Both the position numbers and the translations under genes were made by a program. Shown one piece after another: positions 27,565 through 35,686 of a stretch of DNA of 64,000 nucleotides (positions are counted from its first letter, which is position 1; each line of letters starts with the position of its first letter). The notes under the pieces are model-generated. The model made no database searches. It worked only from the letters and a program-made list of their open reading frames with translations, and was not told the DNA's origin. Where the stretch lies: contig JALQCY010000003.1 of the NCBI GenBank assembly GCA_023241745.1, forward strand, positions 124,001 through 188,000, given 5' to 3'. This DNA comes from Isoptericola peretonis (GTDB taxonomy: Bacteria > Actinomycetota > Actinomycetes > Actinomycetales > Cellulomonadaceae).

Positions 27565-28668
27565 ATGCGCGTCCTGGTGACCGGAGGCGCCGGGTACGTC
27601 GGGTCTCACACCGTGCTCCGGCTGCTCGGGGCCGGGCACGACGTCGTCGTCGTGGACGACTTCTCCCGCGGGGCCCCCGCGGCGCTGGACCGGGTCGAGG
27701 TCCTGGCGGGCCGCCCGGTCCCCGTCCACGCCTTCGACACCGCCGACATCGACGCGCTCGAGCGGCTCTTCGACGCCGAGGGCTTCGACGCGGTGGTGCA
27801 CCTGGCCGGGATCAAGAGCCCGGGCGGCGGCGGCGCGAGGCCGCTGGACAGCTACGAGACCAACCTCGGCACCACGTTCACGCTGCTGCGCTGCATGGCC
27901 TGGTACGGCGTCGACCGCCTCGTCGTGTCGTCCTCGTCCGCCGTGTACGGCGACGGGCGAGACCTGCCGCACCGCGAGGACGCCCCCCTGACGCCCGTCG
28001 GCCCCCTCGGCCGCAGCCACGCGATGAACGAGCAGATCCTGCGCGACGTCGTGGCCGACGCCGGGCCGGCGTTGCGCGTGGGCGTCGTGCGGCACTTCTC
28101 GGCGGCCGGCGCGCACCCGTCGGGCACGCTGGGGCCGGACCGCACGGGCGCCGCCGCCGGCCTCCTCACGGCGATCGCCGAGGCCGCGGCCGGGCTCCGC
28201 GAGCGCCTCGAGGTGCACGGCGACGACCACCCGACGCCCGACGGCACGGCGATGCGCGACTACGTGCACGTGGACGACCTGGCCGCCGGGCACGTCGCGG
28301 CCCTGGCGGCGCTCGGCGACGCGGACCAGCAGCTGTCCACCTGGAACCTCGGCAGCGGCCGGCCCACCAGCGTGCTCGAGCTCGTCCGCGCGTTCGAGGA
28401 GGCGACGGGGCGCCCGGTGCCGTACCGCGTGGCCGGGAGCCGCGCGGGCGACGTCCCCGTCTCGTACGCCGACCCCGCCCGCGCCGAGGCGGAGCTCGGC
28501 TGGCGGGCCACGCGAGGCGTCGAGGAGATCTGCCTCGACCTGTGGCGCTGGCACCAGCGCCACCCGACGGGTTATCCCGCGGCGCTCGCACCCTCCACCC
28601 CGTGGCGGGGCGGCGTCGGGCACCGGCTGCGACTGGTCTCCACCGTGCCGGCCGTGTCGTCCTGGTGA
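27565..28668 (+). CDS. GalE-like extended SDR with altered catalytic residues
   Basis: A 367-residue protein of UDP-glucose 4-epimerase type. The NAD Rossmann motif GGAGYVGSHTVLRLL, HLAGIKSPGGGG, SSSSAVYGDG with the conserved Ser, and the C-terminal DYVHVDDLAAGHVAAL and NLGSGRPTSVLELV are all present. The catalytic Tyr-x3-Lys is not: the expected PYGKSK is PLGRSH, with Leu148 and His152 (codons at 28006 and 28018). The frame is intact with no sign of decay, so it may bind sugar nucleotide or NAD without epimerase chemistry, or use other residues. ATG 27565, GAGGAA ribosome-binding site. Confidence 0.9.
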   Translation: MRVLVTGGAGYVGSHTVLRLLGAGHDVVVVDDFSRGAPAALDRVEVLAGRPVPVHAFDTADIDALERLFDAEGFDAVVHLAGIKSPGGGGARPLDSYETNLGTTFTLLRCMAWYGVDRLVVSSSSAVYGDGRDLPHREDAPLTPVGPLGRSHAMNEQILRDVVADAGPALRVGVVRHFSAAGAHPSGTLGPDRTGAAAGLLTAIAEAAAGLRERLEVHGDDHPTPDGTAMRDYVHVDDLAAGHVAALAALGDADQQLSTWNLGSGRPTSVLELVRAFEEATGRPVPYRVAGSRAGDVPVSYADPARAEAELGWRATRGVEEICLDLWRWHQRHPTGYPAALAPSTPWRGGVGHRLRLVSTVPAVSSW

Positions 28669-28686
28669 CGGGCCGGTCGGCCGTCA
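28666..28686. terminator. Short palindrome spanning two convergent stop codons
   Basis: TGACGG (28666-28671) pairs with CCGTCA (28681-28686) around a 9-base loop. The two ends are the TGA codons of the GalE-like and TAXI genes. It is a weak stem but the only hairpin between these converging genes. Confidence 0.4.
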
Positions 28687-29658
28687 GTCCTTCGTCTCCC
28701 GGTAGTACAACAGCGCGCCCGGGTGCAGCTCCACCGGGTCGGTGAAGATCGCGCGCACCCGGTCGAGGTTCGCCGCGGACGGCACCTGCGCCGCGATCAC
28801 CGCCCGCGCGTCGAACAGCGTCGAGACCAGCGTGCGCGCCTCGGCGTCGGGCATGTCCGCGCGCACCATGAGGAAGTTGGGCACCGCGAGCGTCTCGACC
28901 ACCCGCGACGACCCGTACATCCCCTCGGGGACGATGCCGTGCCGGTAGCCGCTCCCGTACCGGGACCGCACCTTCTCGACCAGGTCTCCCAGGGGCACGA
29001 GCCGCACGGGCACGTCGTCCGCGAGCGTCGTCAGGCCCGGGGTCCGCAGCCCTCCGGACCAGAAGAACGCCTCGACCTCCCCCGACCGCAGCGCCGCGAG
29101 CGAGTCGTCGAGCCCGAGGCGGGCGTCCCTGAGGTCGGCGGCCTGCAGGTCCGCCGCCGCGAGCAGACGATGGGCGATCAGCGCGGTGCCCGACTGCGGC
29201 GCGCCGAGGGAGACACGCCTGCCCCGTAGGTCGTCGATGGTGCGCACGTCGGAGCCGGCGGGCACCACGAGGTGCAGGAAGTCGTCGTAGACGCGGGCCA
29301 GGGCACGCAGCTCGAGCGGCTTGTCGAACTCGCCCTCCCCCGCGACGGCGTCCCGCGCGGCGTCGGCGGCGCTGAACGCGACCTGTGCGGTGCCGGCGTC
29401 GAGGCTCTGCAGGTTCTCGACCGACCCCCCGGACTCGGCCACCTCGACGGGCAGCTCGTAGCGGGCCTCGAGGACCTGGGCGAGCGCGGTGCCGTACGCG
29501 TGGTAGATCCCGGTCGAGCCGCCGGTGGAAACGGTGAGCGTCTCCGGCCGCTGCCCCTCCCACGGGTCGCCGGGGCCGGCGTCGCCCACGCACCCCGCGA
29601 GCACGGGCAGCGCGAGCAGCACCGCGCCCAGCGCCGCGAGGACGCGCGTCCCCCTCAC
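28684..29658 (-). CDS. TAXI-family solute receptor lipoprotein
   Basis: A 324-residue TRAP-associated extracytoplasmic immunogenic (TAXI) receptor. A lipobox LPVLAGC lies near residue 22. TLTVSTGGSTGIYHAYGTALAQVLEA is the family start, followed by ESGGSVENLQSLDAGTAQVAFSAADAARDAV and RRVSLGAPQSGTALIAHRLL. TAXI proteins usually bind C4-dicarboxylates or amino acids for TRAP transporters, but no TRAP permease gene is here. Instead the gene overlaps (GTGA) the end of a histidine kinase gene, so it probably feeds ligand information to that kinase. GTG 29658 with a GGAGGGGGA ribosome-binding site. Confidence 0.92.
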   Translation of the reverse strand: MRGTRVLAALGAVLLALPVLAGCVGDAGPGDPWEGQRPETLTVSTGGSTGIYHAYGTALAQVLEARYELPVEVAESGGSVENLQSLDAGTAQVAFSAADAARDAVAGEGEFDKPLELRALARVYDDFLHLVVPAGSDVRTIDDLRGRRVSLGAPQSGTALIAHRLLAAADLQAADLRDARLGLDDSLAALRSGEVEAFFWSGGLRTPGLTTLADDVPVRLVPLGDLVEKVRSRYGSGYRHGIVPEGMYGSSRVVETLAVPNFLMVRADMPDAEARTLVSTLFDARAVIAAQVPSAANLDRVRAIFTDPVELHPGALLYYRETKD

Positions 29659-31031
29659 GACTCCCCCTCCGTCGTCCTGAGCGCGGGCACCCGGAGCCGG
29701 ACCTCCAGCCCGCCACCGTCCGGCAGGGCGAGACGCAGCCCGCCGCCCGCGGTGGCGAGCAGCTCCGAGGTGATGGCGAGGCCGAGGCCGGAACCGCGCA
29801 CCGTGCTGTGCCCTGGCGAGCGCCAGAACCGCTCGGCCAGGCGCTCCAGCTGGTCGGGCGGCACGCCCGCGCCGTGGTCGCGCACGACGACCTCCACCAG
29901 GCCCGGCCCCGGCGCGGCGACACCGACGTCGATCCGCCCGCCGTCGGGGGAGAACTTCACCGCGTTGTCCATGACGGCGTCGAAGGCGCACTCCAGGACG
30001 ATCTCGGCGACCTCGGCCCACGCGTCCGCCGGGCCGTCCTCGGCGAGGTGCAGGTCGCGGCCGACGGCGACCAGCCGCCAGCTCTCGACGCGGCGGGCGA
30101 CGACCTCGCCGACGTCCACCGGGTGCGCCCCCGCGGCCAGGTTGGCGTCGTCGGCCAGCAGCAGCAGCGCGTCGAGGATGTGGGCCATGCGCACCGCCTC
30201 GGCACGCACGTGCGCCACCTCGGTGGCGTTCTCGGGCGGCGTCGACAGGGCCAGGTCCTCGACCCGCAGCATGAGCGCGTTGAGCGGGTTGCGCAGCTCG
30301 TGCGACGCGTTCGAGACGAACTCCTGCTGGCGGTGCATGGAGTGCTCCACCCGCGCCGCCATCGCGTTGAACCGGGTGATGACCTCGCGCAGCTCGGGCG
30401 GGCCCGTGGACGGCGGGATGCGGGCGTCGAGCCGGCCGCGGCCGATCTCGCCCATCGCCGTGTCGACGGCGCGCACCGGGCGCAGCACCCACCCGGCGGT
30501 GCGGTGCGCGATGACGACGGCGAGCACGCACATCGCGAGGCCCGCGGCGAGGAGGATGCCCCAGCTCGACCAGATGCTGCGGGAGATCTCCTCCGCGTCG
30601 GAGACGGTGACGACCGCGCCCACGAGGTCACCGCCGTCGTACACGGGCTCGGCCACGACCACCCGCTCGGCCTTCCACGGCAGGGAGCTGAGCGACGCGT
30701 CGCCGCGCCGCCCCGCGAGGGCGGCCTGCCGCTCGTCGACCTGCTCGACGTCGAGCCCGTTCGTGGCCCAGGTGGCCCCCGACTGGTCGACGACGGCCGC
30801 GTCGACGCCGTACACCTCGCGGTAGCGCTCCAGGTCGCCCTCGACGATGGTCGGGTCGTCCACCGTGAGCGACTGCCGGGCGGTGATGACGAGGTAGCCG
30901 GCGTCCGCCAGCCGGTCCAGGTACACCTCCTGCTGGTTGGCGCGCGCCACGTTGCCCGCGTAGGCGGTGCCGAGCAGCGCGAGCACCAGCACGCAGGGCA
31001 CGAACAGGATGATCGCCAGCCGGGTCCGCAT
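29655..31031 (-). CDS. Sensor histidine kinase of the TAXI operon
   Basis: A 458-residue kinase with an N-terminal transmembrane helix (LAIILFVPCVLVLALLGTAYA), an extracytoplasmic region of about 130 residues with a PAS/CHASE-like look (YREVYGVDAAVVDQSGATWATNG), a second helix (WGILLAAGLAMCVLAVVIAH), HAMP (RPVRAVDTAMGEIGRGRLDARI), a HisKA domain with His in QQEFVSNASHELRNPLNALM, and a HATPase domain with VMDNAVKFSPDGG, RDHGAGVPP and GSGLGLAI. The periplasmic region could contact the TAXI lipoprotein. It follows the response regulator by six bases. Confidence 0.94.
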   Translation of the reverse strand: MRTRLAIILFVPCVLVLALLGTAYAGNVARANQQEVYLDRLADAGYLVITARQSLTVDDPTIVEGDLERYREVYGVDAAVVDQSGATWATNGLDVEQVDERQAALAGRRGDASLSSLPWKAERVVVAEPVYDGGDLVGAVVTVSDAEEISRSIWSSWGILLAAGLAMCVLAVVIAHRTAGWVLRPVRAVDTAMGEIGRGRLDARIPPSTGPPELREVITRFNAMAARVEHSMHRQQEFVSNASHELRNPLNALMLRVEDLALSTPPENATEVAHVRAEAVRMAHILDALLLLADDANLAAGAHPVDVGEVVARRVESWRLVAVGRDLHLAEDGPADAWAEVAEIVLECAFDAVMDNAVKFSPDGGRIDVGVAAPGPGLVEVVVRDHGAGVPPDQLERLAERFWRSPGHSTVRGSGLGLAITSELLATAGGGLRLALPDGGGLEVRLRVPALRTTEGES

Positions 31032-31037
31032 CGACGT

Positions 31038-31760
31038 CTAGGCCCCCGGACCGTCGGGCGCGGCCACCCGGTAGCCCACGCCGCGCACCGTCTCCACCAC
31101 GTCGGGCTCCCCGAGCTTGCGGCGCAACGACGCGACGTGCACCTCCAGCGTGCGGCCCAGCCCCTTCCAGCTGGAGCCCCACACGTCGCGCAGGATCCGC
31201 TCGCGCGTGAGGACCGCACCACGCTGCCGCACGAGCAGCGCCAGCAGGTCGAACTCCTTGCGGGTCAGCTCGACGACCGCGCCCGCGGCGTCCGCGACGG
31301 CACCGGACGTGCGGCGCACCTCGCGCCGCGCCAGGTCTACCACCAGGCCGCGCACCGCGACCCGCGCCTCGGGCGCGTCGCCGCGCGGCCCGTCCCACTC
31401 CCGGCCGCGCCCGCGGCGCATGACGGCGTCGATGCGCGCGAGCACCTCGCGCACGTCGTACGGCTTGGTCACGTAGTCGTCGGCGCCCAGCTCCAGGCCG
31501 CGGATGCGCGCGTCGAGGCGGGTGCGGGCGGTGACCATGATGATCGGCGTGTCCGAGACGCGGCGGATGCGGCGGCAGACCTCGAAGCCGTCCATGTCGG
31601 GCAGCGTGAGGTCGAGCAGCACCATGTCGGTGCGCGGGCTCACCTCCCGCAGCGCGGACGCGCCGTCGCGCGCCCGGACGACCTCGTACCCGTGCCGGCC
31701 GAGCACGGACACGAGCGCGCCGGCGACATGGTCGTCGTCCTCGACCACGAGCAGCTGCAC
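31038..31760 (-). CDS. OmpR/PhoB-family response regulator of the TAXI operon
   Basis: A 240-residue regulator: receiver (LLVVEDDDHVAGALV; phospho-acceptor Asp in TDMVLLDLTLPDMDG; switch Lys in DDYVTKPYDVREVLARI) and C-terminal winged helix (LTRKEFDLLALLVRQRGAVLTRERILRDVWGSSWKGLGRTLEVHVASLRRKLG). The GTG at 31760 with AAGGGA gives the canonical start. First gene of the regulator-kinase-TAXI operon; its likely targets, perhaps transport genes for the TAXI ligand, are not adjacent. Confidence 0.95.
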   Translation of the reverse strand: MQLLVVEDDDHVAGALVSVLGRHGYEVVRARDGASALREVSPRTDMVLLDLTLPDMDGFEVCRRIRRVSDTPIIMVTARTRLDARIRGLELGADDYVTKPYDVREVLARIDAVMRRGRGREWDGPRGDAPEARVAVRGLVVDLARREVRRTSGAVADAAGAVVELTRKEFDLLALLVRQRGAVLTRERILRDVWGSSWKGLGRTLEVHVASLRRKLGEPDVVETVRGVGYRVAAPDGPGA

Positions 31761-31820
31761 GGGACCGTCCCTTCGCCGGGCGCCTGGAGCGCACAGGGTA
31801 GCGGAGCGTCGTGCCACCGG

Positions 31821-32897
31821 TCAGAGCCAGCCCACGCGGCGGAAGACGCGGTAGAGCACCACGCAGCCCACCACCATGAGCGCCAGGGCGAACGGGTAGC
31901 CGAGCAGCCAGTGCAGCTCCGGCATGTGCGTGAAGTTCATGCCGTAGACGCCCGCGACGACGGTCGGGTAGACGAGGATCGCCGCCCACGCGGAGATCTT
32001 GCGCATGTCCTCGTTCTGCCGCACCGAGACCTGCGACAGGTGCACCTGCAGCATGTCGGACAGCAGGTCGTCGTGCGCGTCGAGGTGCCGGTCGATCCGC
32101 TCCACCGTGGACGCCACCCGCTCCAGCGTGCGGCGGTCGGCGACGGCGCGACGCGAGTCGGTCGTCTCCGTCAGCTCGGGCAGCTCCGCCGCCATCGGCA
32201 GCAGTGCCCGCCGGGCCTCCGTGATCTCCCGCTTGAGGTCGTAGAGCCGCTGCACGGGGTCGGCGGTGCGGCGGTCGAAGACCACGCGCTCGGTGTCCGC
32301 GACGGCGTCCCCGAGCGCCACCTCGACGTCCGACGCCACGCCGACCAGGCCCAGCACCAGCGCGAGGCCCACCCGCTGCGTGCCCGAGGGGCGTCCTGGC
32401 GCGTGCGCGGGGCCGGGCGCGCGCAGCCGCTCCAGCGCGCGGTCGCGCACGCGCGCCGCGCCCGTCTCGAAGGTGAGGACGGCGTCCGGACCCACGAGCA
32501 CGCCGAGCTCCCCGGTGTGCACCTGCCGGTCGTCCTCGGTGAACCACACGGTGGGGGTGAGCACCGCCACCCAGTCGTCGTCCAGCCACCGCACCACGGC
32601 CACGGGCCGATGCGGCGCGGCGCGGGTGACGACGGACGCCGCGAGCCGCTCGTGCAGCCCCGGGTCCAGCTCGGCGACCACCGCGAGGAACTCGCTCCGG
32701 TCCTCGGCGTGCACCCAGCGCGCCGGGTGCGCGGCGTCCGCAGCCCCGACCGGGGCGCCGTGCGCCCCCACGAACCACTCCCCCGCCACCGTCCCCGTCT
32801 CCTCGTCAGCCACCTCCGCATTCTCGGACGGTCCGGTCGGGACGGCGCGCCGGCGTGACGACCCAAGGCGCGTGCCAGGTCTTGACGCGCCGAACAC
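31821..32897 (-). CDS. CorA-family divalent cation channel
   Basis: Up to 358 residues. A cytoplasmic funnel domain (FVGAHGAPVGAADAAHPARWVHAEDRSEF, then a long helical stalk TLERVASTVERIDRHLDAHDDLL) leads to two C-terminal membrane helices with the CorA signature YGMNFTHMPEL between them. It would pass Mg2+, Co2+ or Ni2+. The start is uncertain. GTG 32897 has no ribosome-binding site but sits five bases after a TATGAC -10-like sequence, consistent with a leaderless transcript. GTG 32813 is an alternative that trims 28 poorly conserved residues. Confidence 0.87.
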   Translation of the reverse strand: MFGASRPGTRLGSSRRRAVPTGPSENAEVADEETGTVAGEWFVGAHGAPVGAADAAHPARWVHAEDRSEFLAVVAELDPGLHERLAASVVTRAAPHRPVAVVRWLDDDWVAVLTPTVWFTEDDRQVHTGELGVLVGPDAVLTFETGAARVRDRALERLRAPGPAHAPGRPSGTQRVGLALVLGLVGVASDVEVALGDAVADTERVVFDRRTADPVQRLYDLKREITEARRALLPMAAELPELTETTDSRRAVADRRTLERVASTVERIDRHLDAHDDLLSDMLQVHLSQVSVRQNEDMRKISAWAAILVYPTVVAGVYGMNFTHMPELHWLLGYPFALALMVVGCVVLYRVFRRVGWL

Positions 32898-32949
32898 GAA
32901 AGGTCATAGTTCATGATCAATAGTCACTTCGAGCCGAACGGAGACATCC

Positions 32950-33879
32950 GTGGCCTGGATCGTCGTCGGTGGAGTCGCCATGGAGCCGATCGCGCTCGTC
33001 CTCGTCCTCGCGCTCGCCGCCGGCGCACTGCTGTGGTGGGACGGGCGCCGCACCGTCGGTCCCTCCACCTCAGCCCGGCGCGGCATGCGACACGCGACGG
33101 TCACGTTCGCCGTCGCGCTGGTCCCGCTGGTCGTGGGGATGGCGTCCCCGGTCCTCGTGTTCATCTTCGGGCTGCTGGTCCCCCGGCTGGAGCCCCACCT
33201 CCTCGCGGTCGCACCCACCGTCGGGCTGTGGGCGTTCCTCGCCGTCCAGACGGTCGGGGAGCTCACCTGGCCTGGCCCCCGCGGCACCCACCGGGAGGCA
33301 CGGCTCGCCCCTCGCACCGCGTCCGACGTCGTCGGCCGTGCTGCCCGGTGGTGGATGTGGGCGACCGTCGCCGCACTCGCCGTCGCCGGGGGCGCGCTCG
33401 CCCTCGCCGCGGACGGCCCGCGGACGATCGCACGCCTCGAGGGCGGCACCGTCGCCGCCGAGAACTCCTTCCCGGGGTGGTCCTGGACCCTCCCGCTCCT
33501 GGCCGCAGCGCTGGTCGCCGCCGGAACCGCCGAGGCGGTGCTACGCCTCGTCGCCTCGAGGCCCGCCGTGGAGGGTGTCGAGGAGCGCTGGGACATGTGG
33601 TTGCGCCGCCGCGCGGCCCGTCGCCTGGTGCGCGTCACCCAGCTGGTCCTCGGGCTCACTCTCGCGGGGGTCGTCGGGCTCGCCGGGCTCTCGCTCCGCT
33701 GGCTCGGCCTGACGGCGATGGCCGACGACACCCCGGCAGTCGTCTCGAGCGAGCACGTCCTCGTCGGGAACGTGCTGTGCGGGATCGCGGTCGCCGCGGT
33801 CGTCGCCACGGTCGGGCCCGCGCGCGACCCGGCCCCCCGGTCCGGTGCCGGGCAGGTCCCGGCGGGGGCACGCTCATGA
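32950..33879 (+). CDS. Multi-pass membrane protein co-transcribed with a GntR regulator
   Basis: A 309-residue protein with about seven hydrophobic segments, for example IALVLVLALAAGALLWW, FAVALVPLVVGMASPVLVFIFGLLV and VTQLVLGLTLAGVVGLAGLSL, separated by Arg-rich loops. The layout resembles DUF1648-type membrane proteins often paired with YtrA-like GntR regulators, but I cannot confirm the family. GTG 32950 with ACGGAG upstream. Its stop overlaps the GntR start (ATGA). The shared promoter with CorA (32898-32949) is unusually AT-rich for this genome. Confidence 0.85.
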   Translation: MAWIVVGGVAMEPIALVLVLALAAGALLWWDGRRTVGPSTSARRGMRHATVTFAVALVPLVVGMASPVLVFIFGLLVPRLEPHLLAVAPTVGLWAFLAVQTVGELTWPGPRGTHREARLAPRTASDVVGRAARWWMWATVAALAVAGGALALAADGPRTIARLEGGTVAAENSFPGWSWTLPLLAAALVAAGTAEAVLRLVASRPAVEGVEERWDMWLRRRAARRLVRVTQLVLGLTLAGVVGLAGLSLRWLGLTAMADDTPAVVSSEHVLVGNVLCGIAVAAVVATVGPARDPAPRSGAGQVPAGARS

Positions 33880-34256
33880 CTCTCACCGTCCGGATCGACA
33901 CGACGTCGCCTGTGCCGCACTACGAGCAGCTCCGGTCGCAGCTCGCCGCGCTCGTCACGGCCGGCACACTGACCGACGGCGCGCGCCTGCCGACCGTACG
34001 CGCCCTCGCACATGACCTCGGCATCGCGCCCGGCACGGTGTCGCGCACCTACCGCGACCTGGAGGCCGCCGGCCTGGTCACCACGCGCCGTCGGGTGGGC
34101 ACGCTGGTCACCGCGCCGGCGGCAACTCTCGACCGGGCGGCCGTGAGCGAGGCGGCCCGTCGATTCGTCCGACTTGCGCGGGACCATGGCCTCACGGACG
34201 CCGAAGTGCGCGACGCCGTCGCCGCGGAGCTGGTGCTCTCCCGCGGCGCCGGCTGA
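33876..34256 (+). CDS. YtrA-type GntR-family transcriptional regulator
   Basis: A 126-residue short GntR protein: VRIDTTSPVPHYEQLRSQLAALVTAGTLTDGARLPTVRALAHDLGIAPGTVSRTYRDLEAAGLVTTRRRVGTLV is the winged helix, followed by a short helical dimerisation tail (ARRFVRLARDHGLTDAEVRDAVAAEL). YtrA-type regulators repress membrane-protein operons in response to envelope stress or antibiotics. Translationally coupled to the membrane gene before it, so it likely autoregulates this two-gene operon. Confidence 0.94.
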   Translation: MTLTVRIDTTSPVPHYEQLRSQLAALVTAGTLTDGARLPTVRALAHDLGIAPGTVSRTYRDLEAAGLVTTRRRVGTLVTAPAATLDRAAVSEAARRFVRLARDHGLTDAEVRDAVAAELVLSRGAG

Positions 34257-34262
34257 TCGGGC

Positions 34263-34318
34263 CGGCAGTTCGTGCTCACCGCAGCAGTTCACGCTTCCGC
34301 CGTGAACCGGAGCTGCCG
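34263..34318. terminator. Two-tier hairpin between convergent genes
   Basis: CGGCAG (34263-34268) pairs with CTGCCG (34313-34318), and GTTCACG (34287-34293) with CGTGAAC (34301-34307) around CTTCCGC. It separates the GntR and MFS genes. CGGCAGTTCGTGC resembles the hairpin core at 10274-10291. Confidence 0.65.
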
Positions 34319-34327
34319 CGACGACGG

Positions 34328-35617
34328 TCAGCCGCCGACCGGCACGCTCTCCGGCACCGGGCGGGTGTCCGCCGCGCGCCGCGCGACCCACGCCGCACCG
34401 GCGCCGGCAGCGACGAAGATCGCGCCCAGCGCGAGCCAGCCGGGCGTGCCGAACCGGATGGGCAGCGCCGTGACGACGACGGGCGCGGCCATCCCGGCGA
34501 GGGCGTAGCCGGTCTGCGACAGGCCCTGGTAGGCGCCCGCACGACGCGGGTCGGCGAGCTCGAAGGCCATGCCCCACCCGCCGGCCTCGGACAGCACCTC
34601 GCCGAGGGAGTGCGCCGCGGCGGCGAGCACCAGCAGGACCGTCGCCGCCACGAGGCTGCCGTGCCCGGCCGCCGCGTACAGCACGCAGGCCGCGGCGAGC
34701 AGCACGGCGCCGCGGCGCACGGCACGGCCCGCTCCGCGGACGTCGTGCGTGCCGCGCGACGCGCGCACCTGGAGCAGCGCCACCATCGCCGTGTTCACGA
34801 CGAGCAGCGCGGACACGACGGCGGTGGGGGCGTCGGTGGTCGCGACCCACAGCGGCACGCCCACCGTCATCACGCCGAACTGCATGGCCACGACGGCGTT
34901 GAGGACGACGCTCGCCACGTAGGTCCGGTCGCGCAGCGGGTGCGGGGCGTCGACGGGCGCGGCGTCGGCGACGTCCGCGCCCGACGACGGCGCGTCCTCG
35001 AGCATCCGCGCGGCGAGCCCGGGCACCCGGCCCGGCAGCCTGACGAGCGGGACGACGGCGAGCAGCAGCAGCACCGCCGTGGCGACCATCGCGGTGCGGT
35101 ACGCGGCGGCGGTGTCGAGGAGCAGCGCGACGGCCGCCGCCAGCGTGCCGAGCCCGATGAACACGTTCATCACGACGCGCAGGCGCGCGCGCACCTCGAC
35201 GCGCTCGGGACCGGTGAACCAGCGCGCGAGGAGCGCCTGCCGCGCCGTGGAGTGCACGCCCCGGGCGCCGACCGCGACGATCGCCGCCGCCGTGAAGCTC
35301 ACCGCGTCGTCGGTGAACGAGTACGCCGCGAGGGCCAGCGCCTGCGCCGCGACGCCCCACACCTGCACGCGGTGCGCGCCGCGCCGGTCCGACCAGCGGC
35401 CCGCGAGGAACGCCCCGAGCACTCCCGCGCCGCCCGCGATCCCCAGCCCGAGCCCGACCGCCCCCGCCGACAGCCCCACCACCCGCGTGAAGTACAGGAC
35501 GGACACCGCGTAGAAGACGCCGTTCGACGCCGCGAGCGTCATGGTCGAGACGGTGAGGGCGCGCGCCACCGGGTCGCGCGGGAAGAGGGTCTGGATCACG
35601 CGACCAGTAGGCGCCAC
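34328..35617 (-). CDS. MFS transporter
   Basis: A 429-residue major facilitator with 12 predicted helices. The loop 2-3 motif is FLAGRWSDRRGAHRVQVWG; helices such as VLNAVVAMQFGVMTVGVPLWVATT and LLAAACVLYAAAGHGSLVAATVLLVL are clear. Substrate unknown; an efflux role is suggested by the divergent ArsR-type regulator sharing a promoter region with a palindrome. GTG 35617 is used; GTG 35599 is an alternative. Confidence 0.9.
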   Translation of the reverse strand: MAPTGRVIQTLFPRDPVARALTVSTMTLAASNGVFYAVSVLYFTRVVGLSAGAVGLGLGIAGGAGVLGAFLAGRWSDRRGAHRVQVWGVAAQALALAAYSFTDDAVSFTAAAIVAVGARGVHSTARQALLARWFTGPERVEVRARLRVVMNVFIGLGTLAAAVALLLDTAAAYRTAMVATAVLLLLAVVPLVRLPGRVPGLAARMLEDAPSSGADVADAAPVDAPHPLRDRTYVASVVLNAVVAMQFGVMTVGVPLWVATTDAPTAVVSALLVVNTAMVALLQVRASRGTHDVRGAGRAVRRGAVLLAAACVLYAAAGHGSLVAATVLLVLAAAAHSLGEVLSEAGGWGMAFELADPRRAGAYQGLSQTGYALAGMAAPVVVTALPIRFGTPGWLALGAIFVAAGAGAAWVARRAADTRPVPESVPVGG

Positions 35618-35635
35618 GTTCCGTTCCGCGCGAAC

Positions 35636-35658
35636 AGATATAGCGCTGGGCTACATCT
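35636..35658. promoter_or_regulatory. Inverted repeat in the MFS / ArsR-type divergent promoter
   Basis: AGATATAGC (35636-35644) and GCTACATCT (35650-35658) form an 8-of-9 inverted repeat with a 5-base spacer, placed between the two divergent starts. It is a good candidate operator for the adjacent regulator. Confidence 0.55.
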
Positions 35659-35686
35659 ATGCTCGCTGGATGGGACGGGCACGCTG

